A stretch of DNA of 64,000 bases from Paenibacillus sp. FSL R7-0337 (GTDB lineage: Bacteria > Bacillota > Bacilli > Paenibacillales > Paenibacillaceae). The position numbers were made by a program, and so were the translations under genes. A model generated the notes under the pieces. It was not told where the DNA came from and ran no database searches. It saw nothing but the letters and a program-made list of their open reading frames with translations. Location: assembly GCF_037969875.1 (NCBI RefSeq), contig NZ_CP150218.1, positions 6,386,001-6,450,000 on the forward strand, given 5' to 3'. Positions 8,581-16,497 of this stretch are shown here, in pieces. Numbering within the stretch: the stretch's first letter is position 1; every line of letters starts with the position of its first letter.

Positions 8581-9513
8581 ATGAATAACACACCGGAGCT
8601 GCTGGTAACAGCGGCTTCTCTGGAAGAAGCGGCAGCGCTGCTGGATGCAGGAGCGAGTGCCCTGCTGGTCGGCGATGACCGCTTTGGTATGCGTCTCGCC
8701 GGACATTTTACACTTGAAGACACGGCTGCAGTAGTTAAGCTGGCACATGCCCGGGGCGGTAAGGTATATGTAAGCATCAATGGACTGATTCCCAATACTA
8801 TGCTGGAGGAGCTTCCGGCTTATGTGAAGGCCATGGGCGGGCTGGGTGTGGATGGGGTAGAGTTCGGTGATCCCGCCGTACTGGCGGCCGTCAAAGCCGA
8901 AGCGCCGGGAATGAAGCTGCACTGGAATGCGGAAATGACCTCGACCAACTATGCTACAGCCAATTACTGGGGCCGCAAGGGAGCCACGCGGGTCGTTCTG
9001 GCACGTGAGCTGAATATGGATGAGATGACCGAGATGGTCCCTAACCTTGAAGTGGAAGCCCAGGTCCAGGTACACGGCATGACGAATATCTATCATTCCA
9101 AGCGAAAGCTGGTTGCAAGCTATATGTCCCACCAGGGCCGTCCAAGCGATGGCGGAAGCCTGGGTAAGGAGCGCGGGCTGTTCCTGATCGAAGCGGAGCG
9201 TCCGAATGAGAAGTTCCCGATCTATGAGGACGAGAACGGCACGCATATTATGAGCTCGGATGATATTTGCATTCTGGAGGATCTCCATTTCTTGTTAAAA
9301 GCTGGTGTACACAGCCTGAAGATCGAGGGGTTGCTGAAGCCGGTGGCTTATAATGTGGCTGTCGTTAAGGCTTACCGTCATGCCATGGACGTCTATGCCG
9401 CTGATCCCGCTGTATATGCATTCGAGGAGTCTTGGCTGGAGGAGGTCCGGGCTTTGCAGGACCCTGAGCGTGAACTGTCGTTCGGCTTCTTCTATAAAGA
9501 GCAGGTATATTAA
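8581..9513 (+). CDS. yrrN: U32 family protein, tRNA U34 hydroxylation subunit YrrN/TrhP1-like
   Basis: TIM-barrel U32 'peptidase' family member, 310 residues. The barrel start ELLVTAASLEEAAALLDAGA and the end segment KIEGLLKPVAYNVAVVKAYR are family features. In B. subtilis, YrrN and YrrO act together in prephenate-dependent hydroxylation of uridine 34 in certain tRNAs. This copy lacks the cysteine cluster seen in its partner: the matching place reads HGMTNIYHSKRKLVASYMSH. That agrees with the YrrN type. RBS is AGGAGG just before ATG 8581. It pairs with yrrO, 122 nt downstream. Confidence 0.88.
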   Translation: MNNTPELLVTAASLEEAAALLDAGASALLVGDDRFGMRLAGHFTLEDTAAVVKLAHARGGKVYVSINGLIPNTMLEELPAYVKAMGGLGVDGVEFGDPAVLAAVKAEAPGMKLHWNAEMTSTNYATANYWGRKGATRVVLARELNMDEMTEMVPNLEVEAQVQVHGMTNIYHSKRKLVASYMSHQGRPSDGGSLGKERGLFLIEAERPNEKFPIYEDENGTHIMSSDDICILEDLHFLLKAGVHSLKIEGLLKPVAYNVAVVKAYRHAMDVYAADPAVYAFEESWLEEVRALQDPERELSFGFFYKEQVY

Positions 9514-9635
9514 ATAAAAGGTATTGTCTCAGCTCTTGTAAGGTTTATCCCATCATCATTGGGTTCAGCAGCGTGTACCACCCGATGTATGGTTTTAAAT
9601 CTTGCAGAAGATGAGACACAGAAAGGAGAACAGGA

Positions 9636-10958
9636 ATGGGAACCATGACTAAGCCCCAGTTCAAGGGCAAGCGTTACCGTCTGGACAGACCGGAGCTCCT
9701 GGCTCCGGCAGGAAATCTGGAGAAATTGAAATTCGCCGTGCATTATGGCGCGGATGCAGTCTATATCGGAGGACAGAAATACGGTCTGCGCTCAGGCGCA
9801 GATAACTTCACCTTCGAGGAAATGCGCGAGGGTGTTGAATTTGCCAAGAAATATGGTGCCAAAGTATTCGTAGCCACCAATATCTATGCTCACAATGAAG
9901 ATGTCGCGGGGATTGAAGAATACCTGCGTAATTTATATGAGGCCGGAATTGCAGCAATTATCGTAGCCGATCCGGTGATTGTCGATACTGCCCTGCGTCT
10001 CGTGCCTGGTCTTGAGGTGCACTTAAGCACCCAGCAGTCCACACTCAACTGGCAGGCAGTGTCCTATTGGAAAGAGGAAGGTCTGCCGCGCGTGGTATTA
10101 GGCCGGGAGACCAGCCTTGAGGAAATCGCCGAGATCAAGCAGCATGTGGATATTGAGATCGAGAGCTTCATCCATGGTGCGATGTGTTCCTCATACTCCG
10201 GACGTTGTGTGTTATCGAATCACTTCACCGACCGTGACTCCAACCGCGGCGGCTGCTGCCAATCCTGCCGCTGGAAGTATGATCTGTTCGAAGATGCCCG
10301 TCCCGAAGGGGCATGGGTATCCGAAGAGGAACAAGCTGAGGCGCCTCAGGCCTTGCAGCCTGGAATCACCCAGCTGCCGCTGCATCAGCCCGAGGACAAC
10401 CCGTTCACTATGGGATCGAAGGACCTATGCATGCTGGAGAGTATTCCCGACCTGATTGAAGCCGGGATCGATAGCTTCAAGATTGAGGGCCGGATGAAAT
10501 CGATTCACTATGTGGCGACTGTAGTGAATGCCTACCGCAAAGCCATAGATGCTTACATGGCCGACCCGGAAGGGTATGTGCTGAAGCCCGAATGGCTGGA
10601 GGAGCTGCAGAAGGCGGCTAACCGTCCGCTGAACACAGGCTTTTTCTATGACACACCGGACCATGAGGACCACATCTATGAACCGGAAGAGAAGGCAGCT
10701 CCGTATGATTTCGCGGGTCTGGTGCTGGAGTATGATGCAGAGAGCGGGATGGCGCTCGTTCAGCAGCGTAATAACTTCAAGCCGGGACAGGAAGTCGAGT
10801 TCTTCGGCCCGGATGACACCTTCTTCAAGCAGACTGTTGGAGAGCTGTGGGATGAGGCCGGCAATCCGCTGGATGTGGCCCGTCACCCGCTTCAGCGTGT
10901 GCGGATGAAGGTAGATCAACCTGTTGCTTATTTCGATATGATGCGCAAGCGAAAATAA
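9636..10958 (+). CDS. yrrO: U32 family protein, tRNA U34 hydroxylation subunit YrrO/TrhP2-like
   Basis: 440-residue U32 protein. It opens with RPELLAPAGNLEKLKFAVHYGADAVYIGG (seen from residue 15) and holds the HGAMCSSYSGRC and GGCCQSCRW cysteine cluster, likely iron-sulfur ligands, then KIEGRMKSIHYVATVV. A C-terminal beta domain follows the barrel. The likely job is 5-hydroxyuridine formation at the tRNA wobble position together with YrrN. The start ATG 9636 follows GAAAGGAGAAC. The spacer from yrrN contains TGTCTCA and TGAGACA arms about 80 nt apart, which could fold. B. subtilis continues with udk and greA; here a chemoreceptor follows. Confidence 0.9.
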   Translation: MGTMTKPQFKGKRYRLDRPELLAPAGNLEKLKFAVHYGADAVYIGGQKYGLRSGADNFTFEEMREGVEFAKKYGAKVFVATNIYAHNEDVAGIEEYLRNLYEAGIAAIIVADPVIVDTALRLVPGLEVHLSTQQSTLNWQAVSYWKEEGLPRVVLGRETSLEEIAEIKQHVDIEIESFIHGAMCSSYSGRCVLSNHFTDRDSNRGGCCQSCRWKYDLFEDARPEGAWVSEEEQAEAPQALQPGITQLPLHQPEDNPFTMGSKDLCMLESIPDLIEAGIDSFKIEGRMKSIHYVATVVNAYRKAIDAYMADPEGYVLKPEWLEELQKAANRPLNTGFFYDTPDHEDHIYEPEEKAAPYDFAGLVLEYDAESGMALVQQRNNFKPGQEVEFFGPDDTFFKQTVGELWDEAGNPLDVARHPLQRVRMKVDQPVAYFDMMRKRK

Positions 10959-10977
10959 TGGCTTTACAAACTAAGGG

Positions 10978-11010
10978 ATGTCCGTTTACACAAGGGCATT
11001 TCTTTTTTTG
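10978..11010 (+). terminator. terminator after yrrO
   Basis: ATGTCC (10978-10983) pairs with GGGCAT (10994-10999), followed by TTCTTTTTTT. The stem is short but the U tract is strong. Confidence 0.6.
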
Positions 11011-11077
11011 TGTATCAATATACTTATGCAATTCGACAAAAATATCTGTATAATGTATCAACTTGCAAAAAAAATGC

Positions 11078-11105
11078 TAAGAAATATGAGTCTTTGTGCC
11101 GATAT
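11078..11105 (+). promoter_or_regulatory. sigma-D-like promoter of chemoreceptor gene
   Basis: GCCGATAT at 11098-11105 matches the sigma-D (motility sigma) -10 consensus, and TAAG at 11078-11081 stands 16 nt upstream, close to the TAAA -35 element. The gene it serves encodes a chemotaxis receptor, as expected for this regulon. A sigma-A-like TATAAT at 11049-11054 lacks a good -35. Confidence 0.65.
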
Positions 11106-11157
11106 ATAGGGCAGGTAACGCTTACATATATCTTCCAATCTAAGGGATAGGTAGGTG

Positions 11158-13419
11158 ATGGTTATGGGGGCTCCCAATCCGGACAATAAGGCAGATAAAC
11201 CGAAGGAGAGTAGGATAAAAGTGGCAAAAAACAGTAAAAAGCCAAAAAGCACACAAAAGGCTAAGGCCCAGAAGACAGAGGCTTCACAGACTACAAGCAA
11301 CACGGCAGAGAAAAGAAATTACAAAAAAGTATTGAACAGCTCGCTAAGCCAGATGAAGAGGGTGAACCCGAATAAATCCGTTGGGGTTAAGCTGTTCCTG
11401 ATCTTCTTATCTTCTATCGTGGTAGTGGTCCTGTTCTTAGGACTTCTGTCTTACAACAAAGCCAAGAATACAATTAAAGAGAATGTGTCCGAAGCCAACC
11501 GGCAGACAATTATTCAGACCTCGGAGAAGCTGGACATTACCTTGAAGCAGTATGAGAGTCTCGCGCTTCAGTTATATTTTGATACACAGATGCAAGCGAA
11601 TCTGACAGAGCTGTCTTCAGCGAAGAGCAGCTACGATAAGTTCGTGGCTACCGATGCGATCAGTAAGAAGCTGTCCAGCCAGACTACAACAGATTCCAAT
11701 ATCGTTGCAATTTCTCTCATTCCGGAGGACCCTCAGATGGGGATTGTCTCCAGCGGAAGCACCGGTCTCGCAGGCGATGATGTGAGAGCACAGGAATGGT
11801 ACAAGACCGTGGTCAAGAATTCAAGCTCTTATGAGCCTTATTATACTTCAGAAGCCAAATCCGCCCAGAACTACTGGTTCCCTACTGCCGTTGAAGGCAG
11901 CGGCGGCAAGAATCTGGCTATGGTCAGAACGCTTAAGAATCTGGGCTCCAATGCCTCTTATGTAGTCATGCTGGAGCTTAAGAGCACTCTCCTGGAAGAA
12001 GCCTTCAAGAGTGTACAACTTGGGGATGGCTCGCGGATTCAACTGATTGCCCCGGATGGTATCGTAGTGGCATCCTCGCAGCCTGAAGAGGACGGCAAAG
12101 CCACCGTACTGAATTTCATCAAGGACAGCAAGGTGAACAATGACAGCACGGAAGCGAAGGATGAGAACGGCAAGAATATCCTTGCTGTGTACAATCCGAT
12201 GCAGAAGGCAGACTGGAAGCTTGCCGGTGTAGTTCCTACCGGACAACTGGTTCAAGCTGCCACGCCGATTCTGTTTACCACCTTCCTTGCTGCGGGAGCG
12301 GCAGCCGTGCTTGCTATGATTGTCGGCTTCTGGATGGTCCAGTTGATCGCCAAGCCGCTGGCACGCCTCAAGGACCTGATGCTGGAGGGAGCCGAAGGTA
12401 ACCTGAGTGTCCGTACCCAGTATGTCTCGAAGGATGAGATCGGCCAGCTGTCGGCCTCCTTCAATATGATGATGGGTAAGATTACTGAGCTGGTAGCCCA
12501 GACTACAGATACAGCCCGCGAAGTCCTTGAGACTGCGGGTGAGCTGGGGGATGCTTCGCGCAAGACGGCTATCTCTGCCAAGGAGATCGCTGCGGCCACG
12601 GAAGAGATTGCCGGCGGTGCCGGAAGTCTGGCCCAGGAAGCCGAACGCGGTAATGAGCTGACAGACCTGATTGCTACGCAGATGCAGAGTGTTATTGCAG
12701 CCAACTCCGAGATGGATCAGGCAGCCCGTGGAGTTGGGGAAGCCAGCGGACAGGGTGCTGTACAGCTGGAAGAGCTGTTGGATCAGACCGGACGTACAGG
12801 TGAGATGACCTCCGCCCTGGTGGAAAGAGTCAATAATCTCAAGGAAACGGTATATTCCGTAATCAAGGTGCTGGATGTGATGAAGAATATTACCCAGCAG
12901 ACGAACATTCTATCTCTGAATGCAACGATTGAAGCAGCGAGAGCAGGCGAAGCCGGCCGTGGCTTCATGGTAGTCGCAGGGGAGGTCCGGCAGCTTGCAG
13001 ACCAATCCAAGCAGTCCATCGCTCTGGTCGCCGGAATTACAGACAAGATCGTAGCTGAAATGGATGAGACGGTTGCTGTCCTGTCTGAAGTGGCTCCGCT
13101 GTTCAAGGAGCAGATGGTGTCCGTGAAGAGTACCAGTGAGATCTTCGTGTCCGTGAAGGGTCAGATGGAAGACTTCATTATGAGTCTGGAGTCTGTAACA
13201 GGGGCCATCGACAGTCTGAACCATTCGCAAGGTGTACTGTCTGATGCTATGGGGAATGTAAGTGCGGTAGCGCAGCAATCTTCGGCAACCTCGGAAGAGG
13301 TTGCATCGCTCAGCAGTGAGCAGCAGAATGTCAGTGACCATCTCGTAGCCTTGTCGAACAAGCTGCAAGGGGCTTCTACTCAACTGGAGAGCAAGCTGTC
13401 GCTGTTTACAATCAAATAA
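11158..13419 (+). CDS. methyl-accepting chemotaxis protein with dCache sensor
   Basis: Transmembrane chemoreceptor of about 753 residues. A Lys/Thr-rich cytoplasmic head of some 75 residues precedes the first membrane helix (LFLIFLSSIVVVVLFLGLL). Next come a double-Cache-like outer domain, the second helix (about 370-395), HAMP (PLARLKDLMLEGAEGNLSV) and a signalling coil with the conserved tip TNILSLNATIEAARAGEAG. The start is uncertain: GTG 11155, ATG 11158 and ATG 11164 follow GGTAGGTG, while GTG 11221 follows AAGGAG with 12-nt spacing and would remove 21 residues. It is a full-length paralogue of the receptor at 29121-31190. The ligand is not deducible. Confidence 0.92.
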   Translation: MVMGAPNPDNKADKPKESRIKVAKNSKKPKSTQKAKAQKTEASQTTSNTAEKRNYKKVLNSSLSQMKRVNPNKSVGVKLFLIFLSSIVVVVLFLGLLSYNKAKNTIKENVSEANRQTIIQTSEKLDITLKQYESLALQLYFDTQMQANLTELSSAKSSYDKFVATDAISKKLSSQTTTDSNIVAISLIPEDPQMGIVSSGSTGLAGDDVRAQEWYKTVVKNSSSYEPYYTSEAKSAQNYWFPTAVEGSGGKNLAMVRTLKNLGSNASYVVMLELKSTLLEEAFKSVQLGDGSRIQLIAPDGIVVASSQPEEDGKATVLNFIKDSKVNNDSTEAKDENGKNILAVYNPMQKADWKLAGVVPTGQLVQAATPILFTTFLAAGAAAVLAMIVGFWMVQLIAKPLARLKDLMLEGAEGNLSVRTQYVSKDEIGQLSASFNMMMGKITELVAQTTDTAREVLETAGELGDASRKTAISAKEIAAATEEIAGGAGSLAQEAERGNELTDLIATQMQSVIAANSEMDQAARGVGEASGQGAVQLEELLDQTGRTGEMTSALVERVNNLKETVYSVIKVLDVMKNITQQTNILSLNATIEAARAGEAGRGFMVVAGEVRQLADQSKQSIALVAGITDKIVAEMDETVAVLSEVAPLFKEQMVSVKSTSEIFVSVKGQMEDFIMSLESVTGAIDSLNHSQGVLSDAMGNVSAVAQQSSATSEEVASLSSEQQNVSDHLVALSNKLQGASTQLESKLSLFTIK

Positions 13420-13446
13420 ACATCAGAACCGTTCCAGGTCTAAAGC

Positions 13447-13492
13447 AAGGGCGTCACGCAAGCCGATATTTGGCTGCGTGACGCCCTTTTTT
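13447..13492 (+). terminator. strong terminator after chemoreceptor
   Basis: A 17-bp stem with one bulged A (arms 13447-13464 and 13471-13487, AAGGGCGTCACGCA against TGCGTGACGCCCTT) runs into six T. Confidence 0.9.
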
Positions 13493-13662
13493 AAAAATAT
13501 AGAATTTATTTGTTGCACACGATAAATTATCCTTCTATTTCTCGCTGAAACGGTACTGTCCTTTAAAAGGGCGGCAATACCGTTTCTATGTGGTTGATGT
13601 TTAGGAGTGCTGCGCAGAGAGACGGGCCCCACGCTTCAGAACCAGTAACATTTATAAGTAAA

Positions 13663-13837
13663 TCCTGCAAAAAGTGCAACAATGCTGCCCGGCACAAGTG
13701 GTCTATGCTGAAATCCTGCACGAATTGCAACAAATCCTGTGCTAACTTGCTCTAAACGCCGGAATTTGTGCAAATAATGCAACAATTGGAGCTTAGCCAG
13801 TACTATTTTTTAAGGAATCCTGCAAATAATGCAACAA
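13663..13837 (+). repeat. four copies of a 20-bp TCCTGCA-N5-TGCAACAA motif
   Basis: Copies sit at 13663-13682, 13714-13733, 13766-13784 (starting TTGTGCA instead of TCCTGCA) and 13818-13837. The TGCA-N5-TGCA core and the trailing ACAA are kept while the five central bases vary. Spacing between starts is 51, 52 and 52 nt, close to five turns of B-DNA. The same motif recurs at 37805-37979. The 13493-13996 spacer shows no other gene or RNA that I can support. Confidence 0.7.
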
Positions 13838-13996
13838 TACTGCTCCTTACAAGCTGCCAGTGAGAGAAGGCACCAGTATCTTTCACCCTTAGAGTTCTAT
13901 TAGTTGGTCTGTCTCAGCGGTTTACTATGCGTCTTAAGCGCTGTAGCACGGATTATAAAAATATTAGTACCTCTGTTAATACTTTGATGTTTTACT

Positions 13997-14359
13997 TCAA
14001 TTGCCTTGATACATATCATTTTTAGCCAGATCCAAAGCTACTAAGATTTTGATCTGAAACGTTTTACTAAGTCCCTTCATCCAATGTTCAATTGGATACA
14101 CATCGACTAACGGAGTAACTGTGTTATCATAACGATCCAGTTCAATCTTAATAACTGAATGAGTATCCACAAGGAAGCTAATTATATCCTCACCCTGGTC
14201 GGGGATCCAAGATAAAACGTATGCTGTTTTCATTGCCGGGAATGTTTTTCTAATAATGTTCAAAAACCTGCGCCTGGACATATCATTGAACAAATGAAAT
14301 TTCGAGGCTATTAATTCTTCTCTATATGCTTGTTCAGTCAAAGTCCCTTTAAGTTTCAT
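13997..14359 (-). CDS. hypothetical protein, 120 residues
   Basis: I do not recognise this protein. It starts at ATG 14359, preceded on the minus strand by AGGAAGG, a good ribosome site. No signal peptide, membrane helix or known catalytic motif is visible. The text has ordinary amino-acid balance (for example YVLSWIPDQGEDIISFLVD and PLVDVYPIEHWMKGLSKTF), which supports real coding. Base composition looks more AT-rich than its neighbours, and it stands alone between repeat-rich DNA and the mannan block, so acquisition is possible. The ISFLVDTHSVIKIELDRY segment suggests a small alpha/beta fold of the kind seen in immunity-like proteins, but that is only an impression. Confidence 0.6.
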   Translation of the reverse strand: MKLKGTLTEQAYREELIASKFHLFNDMSRRRFLNIIRKTFPAMKTAYVLSWIPDQGEDIISFLVDTHSVIKIELDRYDNTVTPLVDVYPIEHWMKGLSKTFQIKILVALDLAKNDMYQGN

Positions 14360-14497
14360 AACCTTCCTACTTTCCTGAGAAGCCTAACCCTTAGCGAATA
14401 CGGCTAATTAATAATTACCTTTTATTCAATAGAGCCACCAAATTTTCCTGCCCGTTGGCTTATAGAAACTTATTGTCTTTTGACAGTACATCCTTCC

Positions 14498-14526
14498 TTG
14501 TACATCCTTAAGCGAATGCGTATAAT
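14498..14526 (+). promoter_or_regulatory. sigma-A-like promoter of kinase operon
   Basis: TTGTAC (14498-14503) and TATAAT (14521-14526) are 17 nt apart, upstream of the sensor kinase start at 14597. Confidence 0.6.
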
Positions 14527-14541
14527 AGTTTTGTTAGGGTT

Positions 14542-14552
14542 TTGTTATTGTT
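14542..14552 (+). promoter_or_regulatory. shared 11-mer TTGTTATTGTT (copy 1)
   Basis: The exact 11-mer lies 44 nt ahead of the kinase ATG. The same 11-mer occurs ahead of the epimerase (22485-22495) and the binding-protein gene (23732-23742), making it a candidate operator for the locus response regulator. Confidence 0.45.
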
Positions 14553-14596
14553 GTTTGCTGGATTAGTTATGTAATTTGAACCAGGGAGAAGGCCGC

Positions 14597-16495
14597 ATGA
14601 GAACAGCACGCAATACCAACTGGTGGTCTTATATCGAGGATATGTCCATGGAGCGCAAGCTGTTCCTGGTATTTCTGGTCATTATTACGCTCCCGCTGTC
14701 ATTCATCAGTGTGATCAGCTTCAGGAGCTATTCGGAATCCATCCAGGCGAACACAATCGCCTATTCCGAGAAGCTGATTGATCAAATGATGGATTCCATC
14801 GATGATTACATAGAAGATATGAAACGGATCTCTTCAATGCCCGCCTACGTCAATGAGATTAAGCAGAATCTGATCCGTTCGAACCGTTATTATGAGCAAA
14901 AGCAGATGATGGAAGGCAAGCAGGACACGGCTCAGGTGGCCCCCGGCGATTTGGATCTCCTGTTGTCCATTCAGCGGGGCATCGAAGAGAATATTTCATT
15001 TATTAACAATATTAAGCGGGGAACCAATTCGGTCTATATTTTTGATGCCTACGGGAATGGTTATTATTCTGCCAAGGATGGGGGCATTCGGCTAGATCTG
15101 CAGCAAAGCTACAGGTTCTGGAGTGAGCAGGTAAAGGGCTCCGGCGGAGAAGCGACCCTGCTGGGAACACAGGCGTATACAAGCAATTTGCAGAGTACCC
15201 GTTATGCCTTTACGGTGGTGCGTCCCATTCTGGACGGGCTATGGAAACCAGCCGGCTTGATCGCAGTGGAGGCTAACTTCAGTAATCTGGAGAATCAGGT
15301 GGCGGAGCTGGACAAGGTGACCCGGGGGAAGTCCATCCTTGTGGATCAGTCGGGCAAAGTCATCTATGACAGTGAGCAGAAGCTGCTCACTGTGGATATT
15401 TCCCGGTCCTCCTTATTCCGTGCTGCGGAAGGGAGCTCCGGGAGCTTTTATGACACCGTATCCGGCAAGGACCGGCTTAATATCTATTCAAGTTCAACCA
15501 AGACAAACTGGAAGGTGATTATTTCCATACCGGTGGACGAATTGACCCGTGGAGTGAAGCTGACCCGTAATGCGACTATAGGCGCTACTCTAATCATCAT
15601 TGTGCTGGCCCTGATCATCTCGATCATTCTGTCATTTGCCCTGACCAAGCCGCTGACCCAAATGATCCAGCTTATGAAAAAAGTGCAGGGCGGCGATCTT
15701 GATGTGACCTTCCGCATTAAACGCCGTGACGAGATTGGTCTCCTGGGGCATCAATTCAACCGTATGCTGGCCCGCATTCGTCAATTGATCCAGGATATTT
15801 ACCAGATTGAAGAACAGAAGAAGGAGGCGGAGCTGCAGGCGCTTCAGAGCCAGATCAACCCGCATTTTATCTACAATACGCTTGAAACCATCCGGATGAC
15901 GGCAGAGATTAATGATGATGTGGAAGCCGCTGACATGATCTCTATCCTGGGGAAGCTGCTCCGCTACAGTACCAGTGACTTGACCGGCTGGGCAACGATG
16001 AAGCAGGAGCTGCTGTATGTGCGCAACTATGTGGAGCTGCTGGGCAGCCGGTATCCCGGCAGATTTGAGCTGAAGATTGACGTTCCCGAGGCGCTTGACA
16101 ACTATTCCATGATTAAGCTGGTTTTTCAGCCGATTATTGAGAATGCTGCGTATCACGGGCTGGATGATACCAAGTCCCGGATGCATCTGAGCATCAAGTG
16201 TGAGTATACAGAGCAGAGGCTGCTGTTCCATATCCGTGATGACGGCTGCGGAATGGATCAGGTTACGCTGGATAAGCTGAGGGAGAGACTTCGGCTTGCA
16301 GCCCCTCCGAAGAAGAGCATTAATGGAGGGATTGGCATGGCAAATGTGCACCAACGCCTTCAGCTTCATTATGGTCCGGCCTATGGGATTGAGGTGTTCA
16401 GCAAGCCGGGCGCGGGTACGGATGTAATCTTGTCATTACCGCTGCCGGGGCGTGCCGCCGGGAATGGAAGGGAAGATCCTTTTAAGGAGGAATGA
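14597..16495 (+). CDS. sensor histidine kinase, YesM/LytS type
   Basis: Membrane sensor kinase of about 632 residues. Membrane helices lie near residues 20-42 and 328-350, bracketing a Cache-like outer domain. Then come HAMP (KPLTQMIQLMKKVQGGDLDV), a coiled segment, the His_kinase domain with SQINPHFIYNTLETIRM (phospho-His near residue 420) and an ATP-binding domain with IIENAAYHGLDD and GGIGMANVHQRL. ATG 14597 is chosen for GGGAG at about 14584-14588; an upstream TTG at 14576 would put the ribosome site inside the gene. The stop overlaps or abuts the next gene, a binding-protein paralogue. The nearest candidate partner is the AraC-type regulator at 22686, split off by about 6 kb. Confidence 0.92.
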   Translation: MRTARNTNWWSYIEDMSMERKLFLVFLVIITLPLSFISVISFRSYSESIQANTIAYSEKLIDQMMDSIDDYIEDMKRISSMPAYVNEIKQNLIRSNRYYEQKQMMEGKQDTAQVAPGDLDLLLSIQRGIEENISFINNIKRGTNSVYIFDAYGNGYYSAKDGGIRLDLQQSYRFWSEQVKGSGGEATLLGTQAYTSNLQSTRYAFTVVRPILDGLWKPAGLIAVEANFSNLENQVAELDKVTRGKSILVDQSGKVIYDSEQKLLTVDISRSSLFRAAEGSSGSFYDTVSGKDRLNIYSSSTKTNWKVIISIPVDELTRGVKLTRNATIGATLIIIVLALIISIILSFALTKPLTQMIQLMKKVQGGDLDVTFRIKRRDEIGLLGHQFNRMLARIRQLIQDIYQIEEQKKEAELQALQSQINPHFIYNTLETIRMTAEINDDVEAADMISILGKLLRYSTSDLTGWATMKQELLYVRNYVELLGSRYPGRFELKIDVPEALDNYSMIKLVFQPIIENAAYHGLDDTKSRMHLSIKCEYTEQRLLFHIRDDGCGMDQVTLDKLRERLRLAAPPKKSINGGIGMANVHQRLQLHYGPAYGIEVFSKPGAGTDVILSLPLPGRAAGNGREDPFKEE

Positions 16496-16497
16496 GC

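Noticed and set aside
13663..13837. CRISPR-like array
   Set aside because: Motifs are only 20 bp, vary in the middle, the segments between are not spacer-like, and no cas genes are present.
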